Below are positions 62,364 through 64,000 of a stretch of 64,000 nucleotides of DNA, piece after piece. This DNA comes from Zavarzinella sp. Its GTDB lineage: Bacteria; Planctomycetota; Planctomycetia; Gemmatales; Gemmataceae. A program made the translations under genes and the position numbers. The stretch is from NCBI GenBank assembly GCA_041399155.1, contig JAWKTI010000001.1, forward strand, positions 2,046,001 through 2,110,000, in the 5' to 3' direction. Below the pieces are notes generated by a model, which ran no database searches, had not been told where the DNA came from, and worked only from the letters and a program-made list of their open reading frames with translations. The first letter of the stretch is position 1, and every line of letters begins with the position of its first letter.

Positions 62364-64000
62364 ATGATCATTACGTTTCCTAACTTAAATACGTTGGAGC
62401 AATGCCTGCGAACTGGTGCCATCCCGGAAGAAATCGTGGTCGCCCCAGTCAAGTATCTGTTCGAAAACGAAATCGTTCTTGTTGAACCTTCGAGCTGGTC
62501 GCGGGCAAAGAACGTAACTGATGCACTTGCTGATCTGGGCGTGGTTGCGAACGCGGGAAAATTGTCTTCGAGTGCTGCACAACATCCTAATTGGCTGCAC
62601 CTGGTGCCACTGAAAAAAAATCCAAAAGCAGATAGCCAGCCACTGAAGGAGATCATTTTTCAACTAGCTCCCACGGAATCGACCGCAATTGTGCAGGAAC
62701 TGCTTCGGCTGGGCAACGACCGCATCAGTTACTGGCAAACCTCTGTGGGAGAAAACAACTATGTGTATCTGAGGGTGATTGAGCCACCGTATTACACAGT
62801 ATTACGGGCGATCGATGCCCCACCTACTCAATCGGTGCGTGCGTATCTCCCACAAAAAACGGGAATCTGGGTGCAATACGGCTACCGTCACCCATTTGCA
62901 GATCAGTTGGTGGCCCCCGAAAGTGAAGAAATACTCATTTCCAGTACTGGTGATTGGTTCCGAATCTTTCCTCAGCAATTTGCCGATATTTACCAGATTC
63001 TGGATATTCGGATCGCCAATTCCAGCACCACCTGGACCCCACAAACGTGGGATGAACCAATTCAGGTACCACTGAAACTGGTTGCGGGCAATGCTGCCGA
63101 TTCATCGGAACTACATGTCATCGAAAATGATGCCATTGATCAACTGGATGCATTTGTGCGTGAAGCCACGCATGGCATTCTGGAACAGTTCTCCTTTGCT
63201 GTGATTGAACAAAACCCTACCACGTGGGTAGTGATTCGGGCACGCAACCAAAAAGCAACAAAAATCCCACTCCAGTTTAAGCACGCGCACCAGTACAAAC
63301 CCTTCTGGAAGATTCCTAATTTATTTATCCCCACCGCAAAACGGATTTTGCCCCAGTTACGACGCGAAACAGTGCGGCAACTGCTCGCACCGAATCCGGA
63401 ACAGATTATCTGGCTGCGGGAAGAAACTGATGGCGATTTCATTCCTAACTCTTTGCCAGATAAAGCTTTTCGCCCACTGTCGGAGTGGGTGGACTACATT
63501 ATTCACCACGACCGAGTGGCACTGGCTCATTGGCTGGGTGCAGCCGAATTTCGATTTGATAAGTACATTTGCGATGAAGACGACCCGATCAATCCATCTC
63601 GCAAGAAAAATCAGCCTATGGAAAAACCGAAACAACCACCACCTCAAAATAACCTGGAGGCGTTCGGTAGCAGAAAAAAACTTTCTTATACACACAAACC
63701 AATTCAAACAGAAAATGTCGGAACAATCGATCTGGCAACACCTTCGGTCGATTTGCTGCGGGAAGAATTGTTACAGTTGGAACAGGAATTCCGCGAATTA
63801 ACCTGCTCCATTGATGATCCGATCCGCACCAATATGTGGGTCAAAATGGCGGGTTTGCACCACGCGATGCAGGATGAACTTGGATGTCGACAGTGCTGGA
63901 TGCAGGCTTTCTGGTGGACGCCGGAGGCAATTTCAGAACACCGCGAAGATTATTTCCAGCATTTAGCGGGTATGCGTGCATCACATTTCACCCAAGAAGC
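62364..64000 (+). CDS. Large uncharacterised cluster protein (3' end outside window)
   Basis: An uninterrupted frame runs from ATG 62364 to the right edge, at least 545 residues. I translated it codon by codon and found no stop. The first 120 residues are repeat-like alpha/beta (IPEEIVVAPVKYLFENEIVL; VNAGKLSS-type turns). The middle is beta-rich with many W and Y (YRHPFADQLVAPESEEILI). About residues 415-455 are a K/P/Q-rich linker. The remainder is a helical, Trp-rich domain (WVKMAGLHHAMQDELGCRQCWMQAF) that could bind a partner helix. It follows the protease genes in the same direction. I do not recognise a known family. Confidence 0.7.
   Translation, partial: MIITFPNLNTLEQCLRTGAIPEEIVVAPVKYLFENEIVLVEPSSWSRAKNVTDALADLGVVANAGKLSSSAAQHPNWLHLVPLKKNPKADSQPLKEIIFQLAPTESTAIVQELLRLGNDRISYWQTSVGENNYVYLRVIEPPYYTVLRAIDAPPTQSVRAYLPQKTGIWVQYGYRHPFADQLVAPESEEILISSTGDWFRIFPQQFADIYQILDIRIANSSTTWTPQTWDEPIQVPLKLVAGNAADSSELHVIENDAIDQLDAFVREATHGILEQFSFAVIEQNPTTWVVIRARNQKATKIPLQFKHAHQYKPFWKIPNLFIPTAKRILPQLRRETVRQLLAPNPEQIIWLREETDGDFIPNSLPDKAFRPLSEWVDYIIHHDRVALAHWLGAAEFRFDKYICDEDDPINPSRKKNQPMEKPKQPPPQNNLEAFGSRKKLSYTHKPIQTENVGTIDLATPSVDLLREELLQLEQEFRELTCSIDDPIRTNMWVKMAGLHHAMQDELGCRQCWMQAFWWTPEAISEHREDYFQHLAGMRASHFTQE

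Noticed and set aside
1..64000. CRISPR arrays
   Set aside because: No series of regularly spaced identical repeats was found; the 23-bp array at 38610 has only three copies, one inverted.
1..64000. Prophage or integrative element with tRNA attachment site
   Set aside because: The tRNA-Arg gene has no duplicated 3' end nearby that I could find, and no integrase or phage structural gene is present.

Overview
The window looks like chromosomal DNA of a planctomycete, most likely of the Gemmataceae. The evidence is family content: a DUF1559 prepilin-type protein, a Tat-exported Gfo/Idh/MocA oxidoreductase beside a sugar isomerase, a formylglycine sulfatase, a DUF3500 protein, SpoIIE phosphatases and Ser/Thr kinases, NHS-type MFS transport and a dispersed AGCCCGAAGCGTGAGCAAGG-type repeat. 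G+C is roughly one half by eye, and most starts carry AGGAG-like ribosome sites.

Layout. 1-23 kb is mostly housekeeping and envelope genes: ilvC (partial), smpB, a glycosyltransferase, holA, an MFS carrier, sodA, an SDR, a DUF1559 protein, a DcuC-like carrier, a beta-helix protein, tRNA-Arg(CCT), lspA, a TlpA-like lipoprotein, a hydrolase plus phospholipid methyltransferase pair, and a sugar-oxidoreductase/isomerase group. 23.0-29.7 kb is the standout: one tightly packed minus-strand operon encoding a membrane HAMP/PAS pseudo-histidine kinase, two V4R proteins, two small phycobiliprotein-like globins, a heme oxygenase and a kinase fused to a [2Fe-2S] ferredoxin domain. I read it as a bilin-linked sensing or regulatory system in a non-photosynthetic bacterium. 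Its leader holds two perfect dyads. 30-38 kb carries a sulfatase, a SpoIIE phosphatase, rnc, a response regulator, a secreted hydrolase and rnz.

38-54 kb is an accessory, eroding stretch. It holds a lmo0937-type gene with an in-frame stop beneath a 23-bp-periodic operator-like array, an IS5-family element with intact ends but a frameshifted transposase, a decayed toxin-antitoxin pair, a wrecked multidomain glycosyltransferase whose middle is replaced by palindromic repeats, and an orphan Rhs toxin tip with a candidate immunity gene against the 3' end of purB. Healthy genes lie between them (nagA-like, rlmI, a pseudouridine synthase, purB). 52.6-57.4 kb is an envelope-sugar group (GT87-like with a frameshift, GT2, YdjC deacetylase) behind ptsI.

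57.5-64 kb has a radical-SAM activase-like gene, then a co-directional cluster around a soluble, FtsH-like AAA+ metalloprotease with three or four uncharacterised partners. This resembles the computationally described FtsH-type ternary conflict systems and runs off the right edge.

All assignments come from reading translations and motifs by eye; no database search was possible.
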